A DNA stretch of 64,000 nt from Bosea sp. (in: a-proteobacteria) (lineage in GTDB: Bacteria > Pseudomonadota > Alphaproteobacteria > Rhizobiales > Beijerinckiaceae). The notes under the pieces are model-generated. The model was not told where the DNA came from. It did no database searches and saw nothing but the letters and a program-made list of their open reading frames with translations. The translations under genes were made by a program, and so were the position numbers. How positions within the stretch are numbered: position 1 is the stretch's first letter; each line of letters starts with the position of its first letter. The DNA is taken from NCBI GenBank assembly GCA_023910605.1, contig JAAVVV010000001.1, positions 1,850,698 through 1,914,697 of the forward strand. Direction: 5' to 3'. Positions 10,125-19,313 of the stretch are shown in pieces.

Positions 10125-10608
10125 CGTCGCCGCTTGCCGATGGCAGCGTCACGGCCTCGTCATGCGAGAGCTCGCCCAGGATTTCCTCGAAATCCTTGGC
10201 GTCACGGAAATCCTTGTAGACCGAGGCGAAGCGGACATAGGCCACGCCGTCGAGGTTCTTGAGCCCCGCCATGATCAGCGCGCCGATGGTGGAGGAGGGC
10301 ACTTCCTGTTCGCCCGAGCTTTCGAGCTGGCGCACGATGCCGCTGACCATGCGCTCCACCCGCTCCGGCTCCACGGGCCGCTTGCGCAAGGCGATCTCCA
10401 CCGAGCGCTGCAGCTTGTCGCGATCGAAGGGCGAGCGCTTGCCCGAGCGCTTGACGACCAGCAGTTCCCGGAGCTGCACCCGCTCGAAGGTGGTGAAGCG
10501 GCCGCCGCAATCATGGCAGACTCGCCGGCGCCGGATCGAGCTGTGATCGTCAGAGGGACGAGAATCCTTCACTTGCGTATCGAGCGATCCGCAATAAGGG
10601 CAGCGCAT
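10117..10608 (-). CDS. nrdR: Transcriptional repressor NrdR
   Basis: A 163-residue protein of family length with an N-terminal zinc ribbon (C3, C6, C31, C34) followed by [10 protein letters not shown] and an ATP-cone domain (about 50-140, with [16 protein letters not shown]). NrdR senses ATP/dATP and represses ribonucleotide reductase genes by binding NrdR boxes. The C-terminus is acidic. It is the first gene of the riboflavin-nusB-thiL run; 177 bp separate it from glyA upstream, in which I saw no clear terminator. No nrd genes are in the window. Confidence 0.97.
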   Translation of the reverse strand: MRCPYCGSLDTQVKDSRPSDDHSSIRRRRVCHDCGGRFTTFERVQLRELLVVKRSGKRSPFDRDKLQRSVEIALRKRPVEPERVERMVSGIVRQLESSGEQEVPSSTIGALIMAGLKNLDGVAYVRFASVYKDFRDAKDFEEILGELSHDEAVTLPSASGDDD

Positions 10609-10785
10609 GTGAAACCCCGTCTGGATGGCGCGGCATCATGCCGGCCCCTGTGGTGAACCTCTGGCCGTCATTCACCGGAAGGCGAACACGGCAAATGCGC
10701 AATGCCCGGCGTCGCGCATCCAAATTGCGGCGCCGGCGCTATCCGCATCGGGAGGAATGCGGACCATCAGGCCCGCCTGGCATCG

Positions 10786-12090
10786 TCAGCCATAGATGGG
10801 GAAGCGGCGGCAGATCTCGGTGGCGCGCTCCTTGACGCTCGCTTCGACCGCGCCGTTCCCCGCTTCGCCATTGGCGGCGAGGCCGTCGAGCACTTCAGCG
10901 ATCAGCTCGCCGACCTTCTTGAACTCGGCGACGCCAAAGCCGCGCGATGTTGCGGCCGGGGTGCCCAGCCGGATGCCCGAGGTGATGGTGGGCTTTTCGG
11001 TGTCGAAGGGCACGCCATTCTTGTTGCAGGTGATGTGCGCGCGGCCAAGAGCGGCCTCCGCGATCTTGCCGTTGAGCTTCTTGGAGCGCAGGTCCACCAG
11101 CATCAGGTGATTGTCCGTGCCCCCTGTGGTCAGTTCGAAGCCTTTGGAGCGCAGCGTCTCGGCCAGCGCCTTGGCGTTTTCCACCACGGCGCGCGCATAA
11201 ACCTTGAACTCCGGCTGCAGCGCCTCATGGAAGGCGACCGCCTTGGCGGCGATCACATGCATCAGCGGGCCGCCCTGAAGGCCTGGGAAGATGGCCGAAT
11301 TGAACTTCTTGGCCAGCACCTCGTCATTGGTCAGGATCATGCCGCCGCGTGGGCCCCGCAGCGTCTTGTGCGTGGTCGTGGTGGCGACATGGGCGTGCGG
11401 GAAGGGCGAGGGGTGCGCGCCGCCGGCCACGAGCCCCGCGAAATGCGCCATGTCGACGAAGAAGATCGCGCCGACCTTGTCCGCAATCTCGCGGAAGCGC
11501 GCGAAATCCCAGTGGCGCGGATAGGCCGACCCGCCGGCCACGATCACCTTGGGCTGGCTCTCGATGGCAAGGCGCTCCACGGCGTCCATGTCCAGCCGTT
11601 GATCGACGACGCACACGCCGTAATGCACCGGCTTGAACCACTTGCCGCTCATGTTGGGCGGCGCGCCGTGGGTGAGATGGCCGCCCGCAGCGAGGTCGAG
11701 GCCCATGAACGTGTCGCCCGGCTGCATCAGCGCCATGAAGACAGCCTGATTCGCCTGGCTGCCCGAGTTGGGCTGCACATTGGCGAACTGGCAGTCGAAA
11801 AGCCGGCAGGCGCGCTCGATCGCCAGCTTCTCGGCGATGTCCACAAATTGGCAGCCGCCATAATAGCGCCGGCCGGGATAGCCCTCGGCATATTTGTTGG
11901 TCATCACCGAGCCCTGCGCCTCAAGCACGGCGCGGCTCACGATGTTTTCGGAGGCGATCAGCTCGATCTCGTCGCGCTGGCGGCCAAGCTCAAGATCGAT
12001 GGCGCGCGCGATCTCCGGGTCCTGCGCCGAAAGCGGCGCCGAAAAGAACGAGTTGGACAGATGTCCTGCGGTCGCGGTGTCGCGGCTCAT
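10786..12090 (-). CDS. glyA: Serine hydroxymethyltransferase
   Basis: A 434-residue PLP enzyme of fold type I that converts serine and tetrahydrofolate to glycine and methylene-tetrahydrofolate, the main source of one-carbon units. The PLP lysine is K242 in [14 protein letters not shown]. Other family blocks are [27 protein letters not shown] and [14 protein letters not shown]. Length is normal. Its upstream region carries a perfect 9-bp-arm palindrome at 12134-12153 that closely matches one upstream of metY, which suggests common control of one-carbon and methionine genes. Confidence 0.97.
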   Translation of the reverse strand: MSRDTATAGHLSNSFFSAPLSAQDPEIARAIDLELGRQRDEIELIASENIVSRAVLEAQGSVMTNKYAEGYPGRRYYGGCQFVDIAEKLAIERACRLFDCQFANVQPNSGSQANQAVFMALMQPGDTFMGLDLAAGGHLTHGAPPNMSGKWFKPVHYGVCVVDQRLDMDAVERLAIESQPKVIVAGGSAYPRHWDFARFREIADKVGAIFFVDMAHFAGLVAGGAHPSPFPHAHVATTTTHKTLRGPRGGMILTNDEVLAKKFNSAIFPGLQGGPLMHVIAAKAVAFHEALQPEFKVYARAVVENAKALAETLRSKGFELTTGGTDNHLMLVDLRSKKLNGKIAEAALGRAHITCNKNGVPFDTEKPTITSGIRLGTPAATSRGFGVAEFKKVGELIAEVLDGLAANGEAGNGAVEASVKERATEICRRFPIYG

Positions 12091-12133
12091 GGCAGTTTCC
12101 CGGTTGCGCGCCCAGCCTGCGCTGGCGATCGAT

Positions 12134-12153
12134 GCGTTCGTTACAACGAACGC
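12134..12153. promoter_or_regulatory. Palindrome upstream of glyA (candidate operator)
   Basis: A perfect inverted repeat, GCGTTCGTT-AC-AACGAACGC, about 44 bp upstream of the glyA start codon. Its central 18 bp (CGTTC-N8-GAACG with AACGAACG as the right half) match a site upstream of metY (32859-32876) at 15 of 18 positions with identical spacing. Position and symmetry fit a dimeric repressor site. Methionine/SAH-responsive regulators of proteobacteria such as SahR are candidates by function, but I cannot assign the motif to one. Confidence 0.5.
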
Positions 12154-12276
12154 GCTTTAGCACGCACCGCAGCATGGAGTCACGGGGGGAGGTTTCCGTG
12201 TCCAGGGCGGCCGCATAGCCGATCTGCCCGTCCGGGCAGATGATGGGGTGGGGGGCGCCGCCGGAGGGGCTGGCGC

Positions 12277-12780
12277 TCATCCACCCAGCGGATTGAAGCG
12301 CGTCACGCCGCGGAACAGGTTGCGCAGGAAGCTCTGCTCATCGCCGCCTGTCGGGGTCGAGCGGCTGATGAAGTCGAAGATCACGCCGTCCTGGAGGCCC
12401 CAGTTGGCGATGCGTTCGACCTTGAAGCCCTTGTTGAAATAGACCGCGATCACGTTCTGGTCGACAACCTGCGGGTTCTGGAACTGGAACATGCGCCGCG
12501 TCTTCTGGCTGACATAGTAGAAGGTGCGGTTGCCGACCGTCGAGGTGGTCGAGGGCGTGCCCAGTGTCTGCAGCACCTGCTGCACGTCCATGCCGGGCCT
12601 GACCTTGGCGATGAGCTCTTCGTCCATCACGAAGCCGCGGTTGATCTCCTCGTTGAGGCCCGCCGAGGTGGGCAGGGTGAAGCCGAAATTGTCGGCGCCG
12701 CCGGAGCCGCAGCCGGCAAGCGCGACCGAGGCAAGGGCGGAGGTGAGGAACATGCGACGCGAACGGGCCGTGGTTGGCAT
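12277..12780 (-). CDS. bamE: Outer membrane protein assembly factor BamE
   Basis: A 167-residue lipoprotein with a signal ending in VALAGC (lipidated Cys24). The SmpA/OmlA (BamE) domain spans about 55-130: KVRPGMDVQQVLQTLGTPST, TFYYVSQK and VIAVYFNKGFKVERIANWG. BamE is a small periplasmic-side lipoprotein of the beta-barrel assembly machinery. The C-terminal extension (FISRSTPTGGDEQSFLRNLF) is typical of alphaproteobacterial members. It is transcribed divergently from the cytochrome bc1 chaperone gene, the usual neighbour arrangement in this order. Confidence 0.93.
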   Translation of the reverse strand: MPTTARSRRMFLTSALASVALAGCGSGGADNFGFTLPTSAGLNEEINRGFVMDEELIAKVRPGMDVQQVLQTLGTPSTTSTVGNRTFYYVSQKTRRMFQFQNPQVVDQNVIAVYFNKGFKVERIANWGLQDGVIFDFISRSTPTGGDEQSFLRNLFRGVTRFNPLGG

Positions 12781-12906
12781 GAGGAGTTCCGGTCCAGCAA
12801 GTGGCGCGGCGGCGCTTATGTCGCGCTTGCCCGCAGATCAGCAATTGGCGTAACGCCAGCGGCATGCATTTGCAAGGCGCTCGGAACGCGCCGGAGAGGC
12901 TCGGCA

Positions 12907-13431
12907 ATGTTCGGCTGGTTCAGGAAAGACCCGCGGCGCGATCTTGTGCTCTCCCTTTACGCCCGCACGGCAGACGCCTCGCGCGCTCCGTGGTTCTACC
13001 TCTGTGCAGGCGTGCCGGACACGGTGGAGGGGCGGATCGAGTCGCTGACCCTGCACGCGCTGCTGGTGATGCGCCGCCTCAAGGCCCTGCCGGACCCCGC
13101 GCCCGATGTGGCGCAGGAATTCGTGGACACGCTGTTCCTGCATGTCGACCACGGCTTGAGGGAACTGGGCGTGGGCGATCAGGCTGTGCCCAAGCGCATG
13201 AAGAAGATCGCGCAGAACTTCTATGGCCGGGTTCAGGCCTATGCCGGCCCTCTCGACGCCGGCGACCGCGAGGATTTGGCCCGCGCCCTTGAACGGAACA
13301 TCCCCGGCGTCGCCAGCGCCGTGCTGATTCCGTATCTGCTTGCGGCCGAGAGCCGGCTGGGCCAGATGTCGCTCGATGATCTGTTCGCCCGGCCGGACCT
13401 GTTCGATACGCCCGCTCCGGCAAAGCCCTGA
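12907..13431 (+). CDS. Ubiquinol-cytochrome c chaperone family protein
   Basis: A 174-residue protein of the Cbp3/UQCC family. The core is recognisable as ARTADASRAPWFYLCAGVPDTVEGRIESLTLHALLVMRRL near the N-terminus and KRMKKIAQNFYGRVQAY near residue 100. The mitochondrial relatives assist assembly of cytochrome bc1 (cytochrome b maturation); the bacterial role is inferred. A ribosome site (GGAGAGG, about 12893-12899) precedes the ATG. The DUF177 gene follows after 15 bp, so the two form a unit leading into plsX-fabH. Confidence 0.9.
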   Translation: MFGWFRKDPRRDLVLSLYARTADASRAPWFYLCAGVPDTVEGRIESLTLHALLVMRRLKALPDPAPDVAQEFVDTLFLHVDHGLRELGVGDQAVPKRMKKIAQNFYGRVQAYAGPLDAGDREDLARALERNIPGVASAVLIPYLLAAESRLGQMSLDDLFARPDLFDTPAPAKP

Positions 13432-13446
13432 CATTCGGAGGCCGAC

Positions 13447-14040
13447 ATGGCTGCGTTGCCCGAACTGCCCTTGTCCCACCCGCTCCGGGTTGACTCCATT
13501 GCGCCCAGGGGCATCAGCGTTGTGCTGGAGGCCACGGCTGAGCAGCGCAAGGCCATAGCGCGGGTGATGCGCATACTCGAAGTCGAGAACCTGCGCGCCG
13601 ATCTGTTCGCCATCCGCGAGGAGGACCGCGTGCGGGTCACGGGCTCCGTCACGGCGCGCGCCGTTCAGGCCTGCGTGGTCACGCTCGATCCCGTGCCGCA
13701 GGACGTGTCCGCTGATGTCGAGGTGGTGTTCGCGCCCAGGGAAGAGGCCGAAGCCCTGATGCGCAAGGCCGGCCTGCCCGATGAGGCCGACATGGACGAA
13801 CTCGACCTCGACGACATCGATTTCGCCGCGATCGACCTCGAAATGCTCAACGACCCTGATGCCTTGCCGGAGCCGATCATCGACGGCGCCATCGACCTTG
13901 GCCAGATCGCCTATGACACGCTGGCGGTGGAGCTCGATCCTTATCCGCGCAGGGAGGGCGCGGTGTTCGAGCCGCCCGCCGAGCCCGAGGATTTCGGCAA
14001 CCCGTTCGCCCAGTTGCGCGGCTTGAAGCAGAGGCAGTGA
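13447..14040 (+). CDS. DUF177 (YceD-like) protein
   Basis: A 197-residue DUF177-family protein. The family block VTGSVTARAVQACVVTLDPV lies at about 64-83 and the acidic stretch DEADMDELDLDDIDF at about 115-130. Bacterial YceD proteins are linked to 23S rRNA metabolism and often precede rpmF and the fatty-acid genes. In this alphaproteobacterial arrangement plsX follows directly, without rpmF. The ATG lies 15 bp after the chaperone gene, preceded by GGAGG. Confidence 0.88.
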   Translation: MAALPELPLSHPLRVDSIAPRGISVVLEATAEQRKAIARVMRILEVENLRADLFAIREEDRVRVTGSVTARAVQACVVTLDPVPQDVSADVEVVFAPREEAEALMRKAGLPDEADMDELDLDDIDFAAIDLEMLNDPDALPEPIIDGAIDLGQIAYDTLAVELDPYPRREGAVFEPPAEPEDFGNPFAQLRGLKQRQ

Positions 14041-14214
14041 AAGGGCGGCGGTTGCGCAAGCCTGCGCAGGGATGGCCCTGGCCAGCGCCGTCTGCTGCAC
14101 AGGAATCAATCCTTCCCGCCTTGCGGTCTGCCGATCGCGGAGTATTGTCCGGCGCTGATTGCAATCTGGGCCGCATCACGGTAGCGCTCAGCCGCTGAAT
14201 GGACGGGTTCCGGC

Positions 14215-15273
14215 ATGTCGTCGCACATCACGATTTCCCTTGACGCCATGGGCGGCGACTATGGGCCGTCGATCGTCATTCCGGGAGCGGCGGTGGCTCT
14301 GGAGCGCCGGCCCGATACGCGCTTCGTGATCTTTGGCGACGGGAAGCTCGTGCTGCCCTTGCTCGAGCAGCACCCGGCTCTGGAGGCCGTCACCACCTTC
14401 CATCACACGGATGTGTCGGTGAAGATGGACGACAAGCCCAGCCAGGCGCTGCGTTCGGGGCGCTACAAATCCTCGATGTGGCAGTCCATCGCCGCCTGCA
14501 AGACGGGCGACGCCAATGTCTGCGTCTCCGCCGGCAACACCGGCGCGCTGATGGCCATGTCCAAGTTCTGCCTGAAGTCGATGGCGCGGATCGAGCGCCC
14601 GGCCATCGCGGCGATCTGGCCCACGGTCCGCGGCGAGAGCGTGGTGCTCGATGTCGGCGCCACGATCGGCGCGGACGCGGCCCATCTGTTCGATCTGGCG
14701 ATCATGGGCGCCGCCATGGCCCGCATCGTCTTCGACATCGACCGGCCCACGGTGGGTCTGCTCAATGTCGGCGTCGAGGAGATCAAGGGCGTCGAGGCGG
14801 TGAAGGATGCGGGCAAGATGCTGCGCGAGGCCGGCCTGCCGCATCTCGACTATCGAGGCTTCGTGGAGGGAGACGATCTCGGCAAGGGCACGGTCGATGT
14901 CGTGGTGACCGAGGGCTTCACAGGGAACATTGCCTTGAAAACGGCTGAAGGTACTGCCAAGCAGATCGCTGAATATCTGCGCGCGGCCATGGGGCGCTCG
15001 CTGATGTCCAGGATCGGGTATCTCTTCGCCAGAGGCGCCTTCGCCGCGCTCAAGGACAAGATGGACCCGCGCAAGGTCAATGGCGGCGTTTTCCTGGGGC
15101 TGGATGGCGTCGTCATCAAGAGCCATGGCGGCACCGATGCGATCGGCTTCGCCAGCGCCGTGGAGCTTGGCTATGAGATGGCGCGCCACGACCTTCTGGC
15201 AAAGGTGCGCGAGATGATTGACGCCTGTCCGGCGCCGGCTGCCCTGCTAGCAAGCCCGGTCACGGCCAGCTAA
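14215..15273 (+). CDS. plsX: Phosphate acyltransferase PlsX
   Basis: A 352-residue protein beginning [17 protein letters not shown], the hallmark N-terminus. It converts acyl-ACP to acyl-phosphate for phospholipid synthesis at the cytoplasmic membrane face. Other family blocks are [32 protein letters not shown] and [21 protein letters not shown]. It is preceded by a 174-bp gap after DUF177 and followed by fabH after 19 bp, the standard order. Confidence 0.97.
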   Translation: MSSHITISLDAMGGDYGPSIVIPGAAVALERRPDTRFVIFGDGKLVLPLLEQHPALEAVTTFHHTDVSVKMDDKPSQALRSGRYKSSMWQSIAACKTGDANVCVSAGNTGALMAMSKFCLKSMARIERPAIAAIWPTVRGESVVLDVGATIGADAAHLFDLAIMGAAMARIVFDIDRPTVGLLNVGVEEIKGVEAVKDAGKMLREAGLPHLDYRGFVEGDDLGKGTVDVVVTEGFTGNIALKTAEGTAKQIAEYLRAAMGRSLMSRIGYLFARGAFAALKDKMDPRKVNGGVFLGLDGVVIKSHGGTDAIGFASAVELGYEMARHDLLAKVREMIDACPAPAALLASPVTAS

Positions 15274-15292
15274 CCTGAGGACGACGCCGCAC

Positions 15293-16270
15293 GTGTCCCG
15301 TTTAAGGTCTGTCGTTCGAGGCTGCGGGATGTCCCTGCCTGCCCGCGTGATGAGCAATGACGAGTTGGCCGGCATGGTCGACACGTCCGACGAGTGGATC
15401 CGCCAGCGTTCAGGCATCGAGCGCCGGCACATCGCCAATGAGTCCGAGACGACCTCCGTGCTGGGCGCGGAAGCGGCGCGCAAGGCGCTGGCGTCTGCGG
15501 GGATGACGGCCGATCAGGTCGATCTCATCGTCTGCGCCACCTCCACGCCTGACTACACTTTTCCCGCAACGGGCACGCAGATCCAGGAGGCGTTGGGCAT
15601 GCGCCATGGCGCGGCCTTCGACGTGCAGGCTGTGTGCTCGGGCTTTGTCTATGCGCTCAGCATCGCCGACAAGTTTCTCGTCTCCGGCTCTCATCGCTCG
15701 GCGCTGGTCATCGGGGCCGAAACCTTCTCGCGCATCCTCGACTGGACCGACCGCACAACCTGCGTGCTCTTCGCCGACGGCGCGGCAGCCGTGGCCCTGA
15801 CGGCGGAGCCCGGCGCGGGCGCCAATGCCGATCGCGGCATCCTGCACACCCATATCCGTTCCGATGGCCGGCACCGCGACAAGCTCTATGTCGATGGCGG
15901 CGCAGGCTCCAACGGCAAGGTGGGCCACCTGCGCATGGAAGGGCGCGAGGTGTTCAAACATGCTGTGGTCAACCTCGCCGACACTGTCGAGCACACGCTG
16001 GCTGCCACCGGCCTAACCGGCGCGGATATCGACTGGTTCGTGCCTCATCAGGCCAACAAGCGCATCATCGACGCCACCGCCCACAAGCTGGGCGTGCCCG
16101 AGAGCCGCGTGGTCTACACCGTGCAGGATCATGGCAACACCTCTGCCGCCTCGATCCCGCTGGCGCTGGCCACCGCTGTTGCGGATGGGCGCATACAGCG
16201 CGGACAACTCGTCCTTGTCGAGGCCATGGGCGGCGGCTTTACCTGGGGCTCGGCCCTGATCCGCTGGTGA
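15293..16270 (+). CDS. fabH: 3-oxoacyl-[acyl-carrier-protein] synthase III
   Basis: A 325-residue condensing enzyme that starts fatty acid synthesis by joining acetyl-CoA and malonyl-ACP. The catalytic triad is visible: C115 ([10 protein letters not shown]), H251 (VPHQANKRI) and N281 (DHGNTSAAS). The start is a GTG at 15293, 19 bp after plsX; I see no better internal ATG before the conserved [13 protein letters not shown]. The product feeds the same lipid pathway as PlsX. Confidence 0.97.
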   Translation: MSRLRSVVRGCGMSLPARVMSNDELAGMVDTSDEWIRQRSGIERRHIANESETTSVLGAEAARKALASAGMTADQVDLIVCATSTPDYTFPATGTQIQEALGMRHGAAFDVQAVCSGFVYALSIADKFLVSGSHRSALVIGAETFSRILDWTDRTTCVLFADGAAAVALTAEPGAGANADRGILHTHIRSDGRHRDKLYVDGGAGSNGKVGHLRMEGREVFKHAVVNLADTVEHTLAATGLTGADIDWFVPHQANKRIIDATAHKLGVPESRVVYTVQDHGNTSAASIPLALATAVADGRIQRGQLVLVEAMGGGFTWGSALIRW

Positions 16271-16325
16271 GCCGGGGTCCTTGCGGCCCGCAACGGTCCC
16301 CGACGATTCGCATCAGAAAAAACAT

Positions 16326-16370
16326 AATGCCATCAAGGGCATTGACCATAACGCCTCATCCATTTTAGGT
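16326..16370 (+). promoter_or_regulatory. Possible promoter and small inverted repeat upstream of ihfA
   Basis: In the 224-bp gap between fabH and ihfA there is a hairpin AATGCC-N6-GGCATT (16326-16343). Directly after it comes TTGACC (16342-16347) with a weak -10-like TTAGGT 17 bp downstream (16365-16370). This is the only AT-richer, promoter-like stretch in the gap. The -10 match is poor, so I hold it only as a possibility. Confidence 0.25.
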
Positions 16371-16494
16371 TTGGGAACGCTTGGATTCTGGTCTGTGTCC
16401 GGGCGCGAGCCAGCCCTGCCTCCAGGATTAGCGGCATGGGCGGCCTTCGCGGCCCGTGCCGCCGGACGAAGCGAGACAGAAGCGGATTGATCCA

Positions 16495-16809
16495 ATGGCA
16501 GACGAAACCATCACCCGGGCCGATCTGAGCGAGGCCGTCTACCAGAAGATCGGCCTGTCGCGCACCGAATCTGCGGCGCTTGTCGAGACGGTGCTCACCG
16601 AGATTTCCGACTGCATCCTGCGCGGCGAGAACGTGAAGCTGTCCTCTTTCGGCTCCTTCATCGTGCGCAAGAAGGGCCTGCGCGTGGGCCGCAACCCGAA
16701 AACAGGCGTCGAAGTCCCGATCCAGCCTCGCCTGGTCATGGTGTTCAAGCCGTCCAACGTGATGAAGGCCCGCGTCAACGGACTGGCCTATGAGGGCGAA
16801 GATGACTGA
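16495..16809 (+). CDS. ihfA: Integration host factor subunit alpha
   Basis: A 104-residue HU/IHF-family DNA-bending protein. The block [33 protein letters not shown] (about 46-78) includes the Pro-tipped beta arm, and [28 protein letters not shown] is the N-terminal helix pair. The frame opens at 16456, but the ATG at 16495 ([11 protein letters not shown]) matches family length. It works as a heterodimer with IhfB in replication, recombination and transcription. The following merR gene is the normal neighbour in alphaproteobacteria. Confidence 0.96.
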   Translation: MADETITRADLSEAVYQKIGLSRTESAALVETVLTEISDCILRGENVKLSSFGSFIVRKKGLRVGRNPKTGVEVPIQPRLVMVFKPSNVMKARVNGLAYEGEDD

Positions 16810-16956
16810 GCGTCGCCCCGCGCGACATGACGACTGCTGACCGCTGATGCTGGTGTTTTGCCAGAGACGTGCTGTCCACAAGCGGCTGCGCCCTCTGTTA
16901 GTCGGCGCTGGGTCAGCCTGATGGGCCGTGACCCGGCCAGGACCGAGGATGAGCAG

Positions 16957-17532
16957 ATGGTCGACAAGAGCCCGGATGCCTTCCGCACCATTTCGGAGGT
17001 CGCGGAGGATCTCGATCTTCCGCAGCACGTGCTGCGCTTCTGGGAAACGCGGTTCCCCCAGATCAAGCCGCTCAAGCGCGGCGGCGGCCGGCGCTATTAC
17101 CGGCCCGACGACGTGGCGCTCATCACCGGGCTCAAGACCCTGCTCTATGGGCAGGGCTACACCATCAAGGGCGTCCAGCGCATCCTCAAGGAACAGGGCG
17201 CAAGGACCGTTCAGGCCGTGGGCCGGGGCGGGCCGCTGCCGGTCTCGTTGCCGGCGATGGAGGCACCCGCATCAGATGGCGCTGCCCGGACCGTGGCCGA
17301 GCACCAGGCCCGCTTCGATTCTCATGGGGAGGCTGGCGCGCTGTCGCTGGCTTCGGGCGGCGCTGGCGGCGCGCTGGCGGAGGCGGCCGGCTATTCCCGG
17401 GCCGATTCCGCCGCTGTGGAGCCGCCCCCGCTCCATGCCGATGCCGAGACGGTGCTGCGCATGGCGCTGGCGGAACTCCAGCATGCGCGCAAGGAACTGA
17501 CCCGCACGCTCGCACGCCGGGATGACAGCTGA
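16957..17532 (+). CDS. MerR family transcriptional regulator
   Basis: A 191-residue regulator. The N-terminal MerR helix-turn-helix and wing are clear: [25 protein letters not shown], then [21 protein letters not shown] and [15 protein letters not shown] (about 8-82). The C-terminal half is low-complexity Ala/Gly-rich and ends in a short helix ([20 protein letters not shown]) with no ligand-binding motif. Upstream in-frame ATGs exist (16921), but the ATG at 16957 has GAGG 8 nt upstream and matches the family N-terminus. It is the conserved neighbour of ihfA; its target is unknown. Confidence 0.85.
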   Translation: MVDKSPDAFRTISEVAEDLDLPQHVLRFWETRFPQIKPLKRGGGRRYYRPDDVALITGLKTLLYGQGYTIKGVQRILKEQGARTVQAVGRGGPLPVSLPAMEAPASDGAARTVAEHQARFDSHGEAGALSLASGGAGGALAEAAGYSRADSAAVEPPPLHADAETVLRMALAELQHARKELTRTLARRDDS

Positions 17533-17612
17533 CGCAGCCCCTGCACGACCGACGGAGGTGGTCCCGAATCCCGTCCACGATACATGAACGCGGCAGGGCG
17601 GCCCTGTAATGC

Positions 17613-17640
17613 AAAAAAGCCCTTTCCGGCAGGAAAGAGC
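17613..17640 (-). terminator. Intrinsic terminator of tRNA-Pro
   Basis: On the minus strand, a 9-bp stem GCTCTTTCC/GGAAAGGGC with a TGCC loop is followed directly by six T residues, 12 nt beyond the tRNA-Pro CCA end. A textbook rho-independent terminator. Confidence 0.85.
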
Positions 17641-17650
17641 CTGGTGCAGA

Positions 17651-17729
<79 letters not shown>

Positions 17730-17738
17730 ACAGCGGCG

Positions 17739-17767
17739 CTTATAGAGAGCGATGACGCGGCGCGCAA
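17739..17767 (-). promoter_or_regulatory. Promoter of tRNA-Pro
   Basis: On the minus strand TTGCGC (17762-17767) and TATAAG (17739-17744) are separated by exactly 17 bp, about 10 bp upstream of the tRNA 5' end. This fits a sigma-70-type stable-RNA promoter. The rest of the 252-bp gap up to 17981 shows nothing else I can name. Confidence 0.6.
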
Positions 17768-17981
17768 CGTTGGATGAGCCCCTGCGCCAGGTTTTTGCAA
17801 GGCGGCGTCCGGGGGGGCTCGCCCATGCATGCCGGCTGGGCCGGAGCGCTTGCATCGGGGGGCGAGGCCCTGTACGCCGCTTGTCCCCGACGGCCCGCCT
17901 GGTCATGAGGGGGGGCTTCGCCAGGCGGCGGACTGATCCGCCGCGCGCGCCTTCCACTTATCGCCAGCGCGGAGCCTGCCC

Positions 17982-19301
17982 ATGCCTGATCGGCTCACAT
18001 CGGACATCTCGATCGGCGTCGACTTCGGCACCACCAACACGGTGGTGGCGATCGCCAGCCGCGAAGCAGGCGTGCGCCTGATCACTTACCCGCATGCAGG
18101 CGGCCTCGCCGATGTCTATCGCTCGGTGCTGTGCTTCGAGCGCGATGATTCGAGCCGCCTGCTCAGCGTCGACATCACGGGCGGGCCCTACGCCATCGAC
18201 CGCTACCTCGCCTCGGTGGGCGAGACCCGCTTCATCCAGTCGTTCAAGAGCCATGTGGCGAGCGCGGTGTTCCGTGACACGCGCATCTTTTCCACGCGCT
18301 ATCTGTTCGAGGATCTGTTGGCCACTTTCTTCGGCCGGATCCTGGACGATGCGCAGGGGCAGATCCCGCAGCGGGCCGCCATCGTGTCGGGCCGGCCCGT
18401 CGCCTTCGCTGGCGGCAATCCGGATGAGGCGCTGGCGCACAGGCGCTATGATGCAGCCTATGCCAGGGCGGGGTTCGCCAGCCCGGCCTATGTCTACGAG
18501 CCGGTCGGCGCGGCCTTCTATTATGCGCAGCGGCTCGAGCGCGACGCCACGATACTTGTCTGCGATTTCGGCGGCGGCACCTCGGACTTCTCGATCATGC
18601 GCTTCGAGCGCCGCAATGGTTCGCTGCGTGCGGTGCCCATCGGCCATGCCGGCGTGGGCATCGCGGGCGACAGCTTCGACTACCGCATCATCAATGCCGT
18701 GGTTGCGCCAAGGCTGGGCAAGGGCAGCCAGTATCGCTCCATGGGCAAGGTCATGGACGTGCCGGCGCATTACTATGCGAACTTCGCGCGCTGGCATCAG
18801 CTCGCCATGCTGAAATCCTCCGACAACCGGCGCGAGCTGGAGAAGCTGAAGAAGATTGCGCTGCGTCCGGACCTGATCGCCGATCTGATGGACGTGATCG
18901 AGAATGACTGGGGCTTTTCCATATATCGGTCCGTCTCGGCAGCGAAGGTCGCGTTGTCGTCGGCGCCGAGCGCGCTGTTCAGCTTCCGCAAGGGCGGCAT
19001 CGAGATCGAGCGCACGATCACGGTCGGCGAGTTCGAGGGCTGGATCGCGGATGATCTTGCCCGGATCGGAACTGCAGTGGACGGCCTGTTCGAGCGGCAG
19101 GGGTTGAAGCCGGACGACATCGACAAGGTGTTCCTCACCGGCGGCACCTCCTTCATTCCGGCGGTGCGACGACTGTTCAGCCAGCGCTTCGGGGTGGACA
19201 AGCTCGATTCCGGCGGGCAGTTCGAATCGATCGCCCACGGTCTGGCGCTGATCGGTCTCGAGCCCGACAGCGCGGCCTGGGCGGTGAGCGGCGTGGCCTG
19301 A
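17982..19301 (+). CDS. Hsp70-family ATPase lacking the substrate-binding domain (YegD-like)
   Basis: A 439-residue protein with the actin/Hsp70 ATPase fold. Phosphate-1 motif is GVDFGTTNTVVAI (about 12-24), phosphate-2 is ILVCDFGGGTSDFS (about 187-200), and the adenosine motif is VFLTGGTSFIPAV near the C-terminus. It ends after the nucleotide-binding domain, so it has no DnaK-type peptide-binding domain. This is the YegD class, whose role is not settled. It stands alone between tRNA-Pro and the exopolysaccharide genes, and converges on the polymerase gene with 12 bp between stops. Confidence 0.88.
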   Translation: MPDRLTSDISIGVDFGTTNTVVAIASREAGVRLITYPHAGGLADVYRSVLCFERDDSSRLLSVDITGGPYAIDRYLASVGETRFIQSFKSHVASAVFRDTRIFSTRYLFEDLLATFFGRILDDAQGQIPQRAAIVSGRPVAFAGGNPDEALAHRRYDAAYARAGFASPAYVYEPVGAAFYYAQRLERDATILVCDFGGGTSDFSIMRFERRNGSLRAVPIGHAGVGIAGDSFDYRIINAVVAPRLGKGSQYRSMGKVMDVPAHYYANFARWHQLAMLKSSDNRRELEKLKKIALRPDLIADLMDVIENDWGFSIYRSVSAAKVALSSAPSALFSFRKGGIEIERTITVGEFEGWIADDLARIGTAVDGLFERQGLKPDDIDKVFLTGGTSFIPAVRRLFSQRFGVDKLDSGGQFESIAHGLALIGLEPDSAAWAVSGVA

Positions 19302-19313
19302 CCGACGATGAAC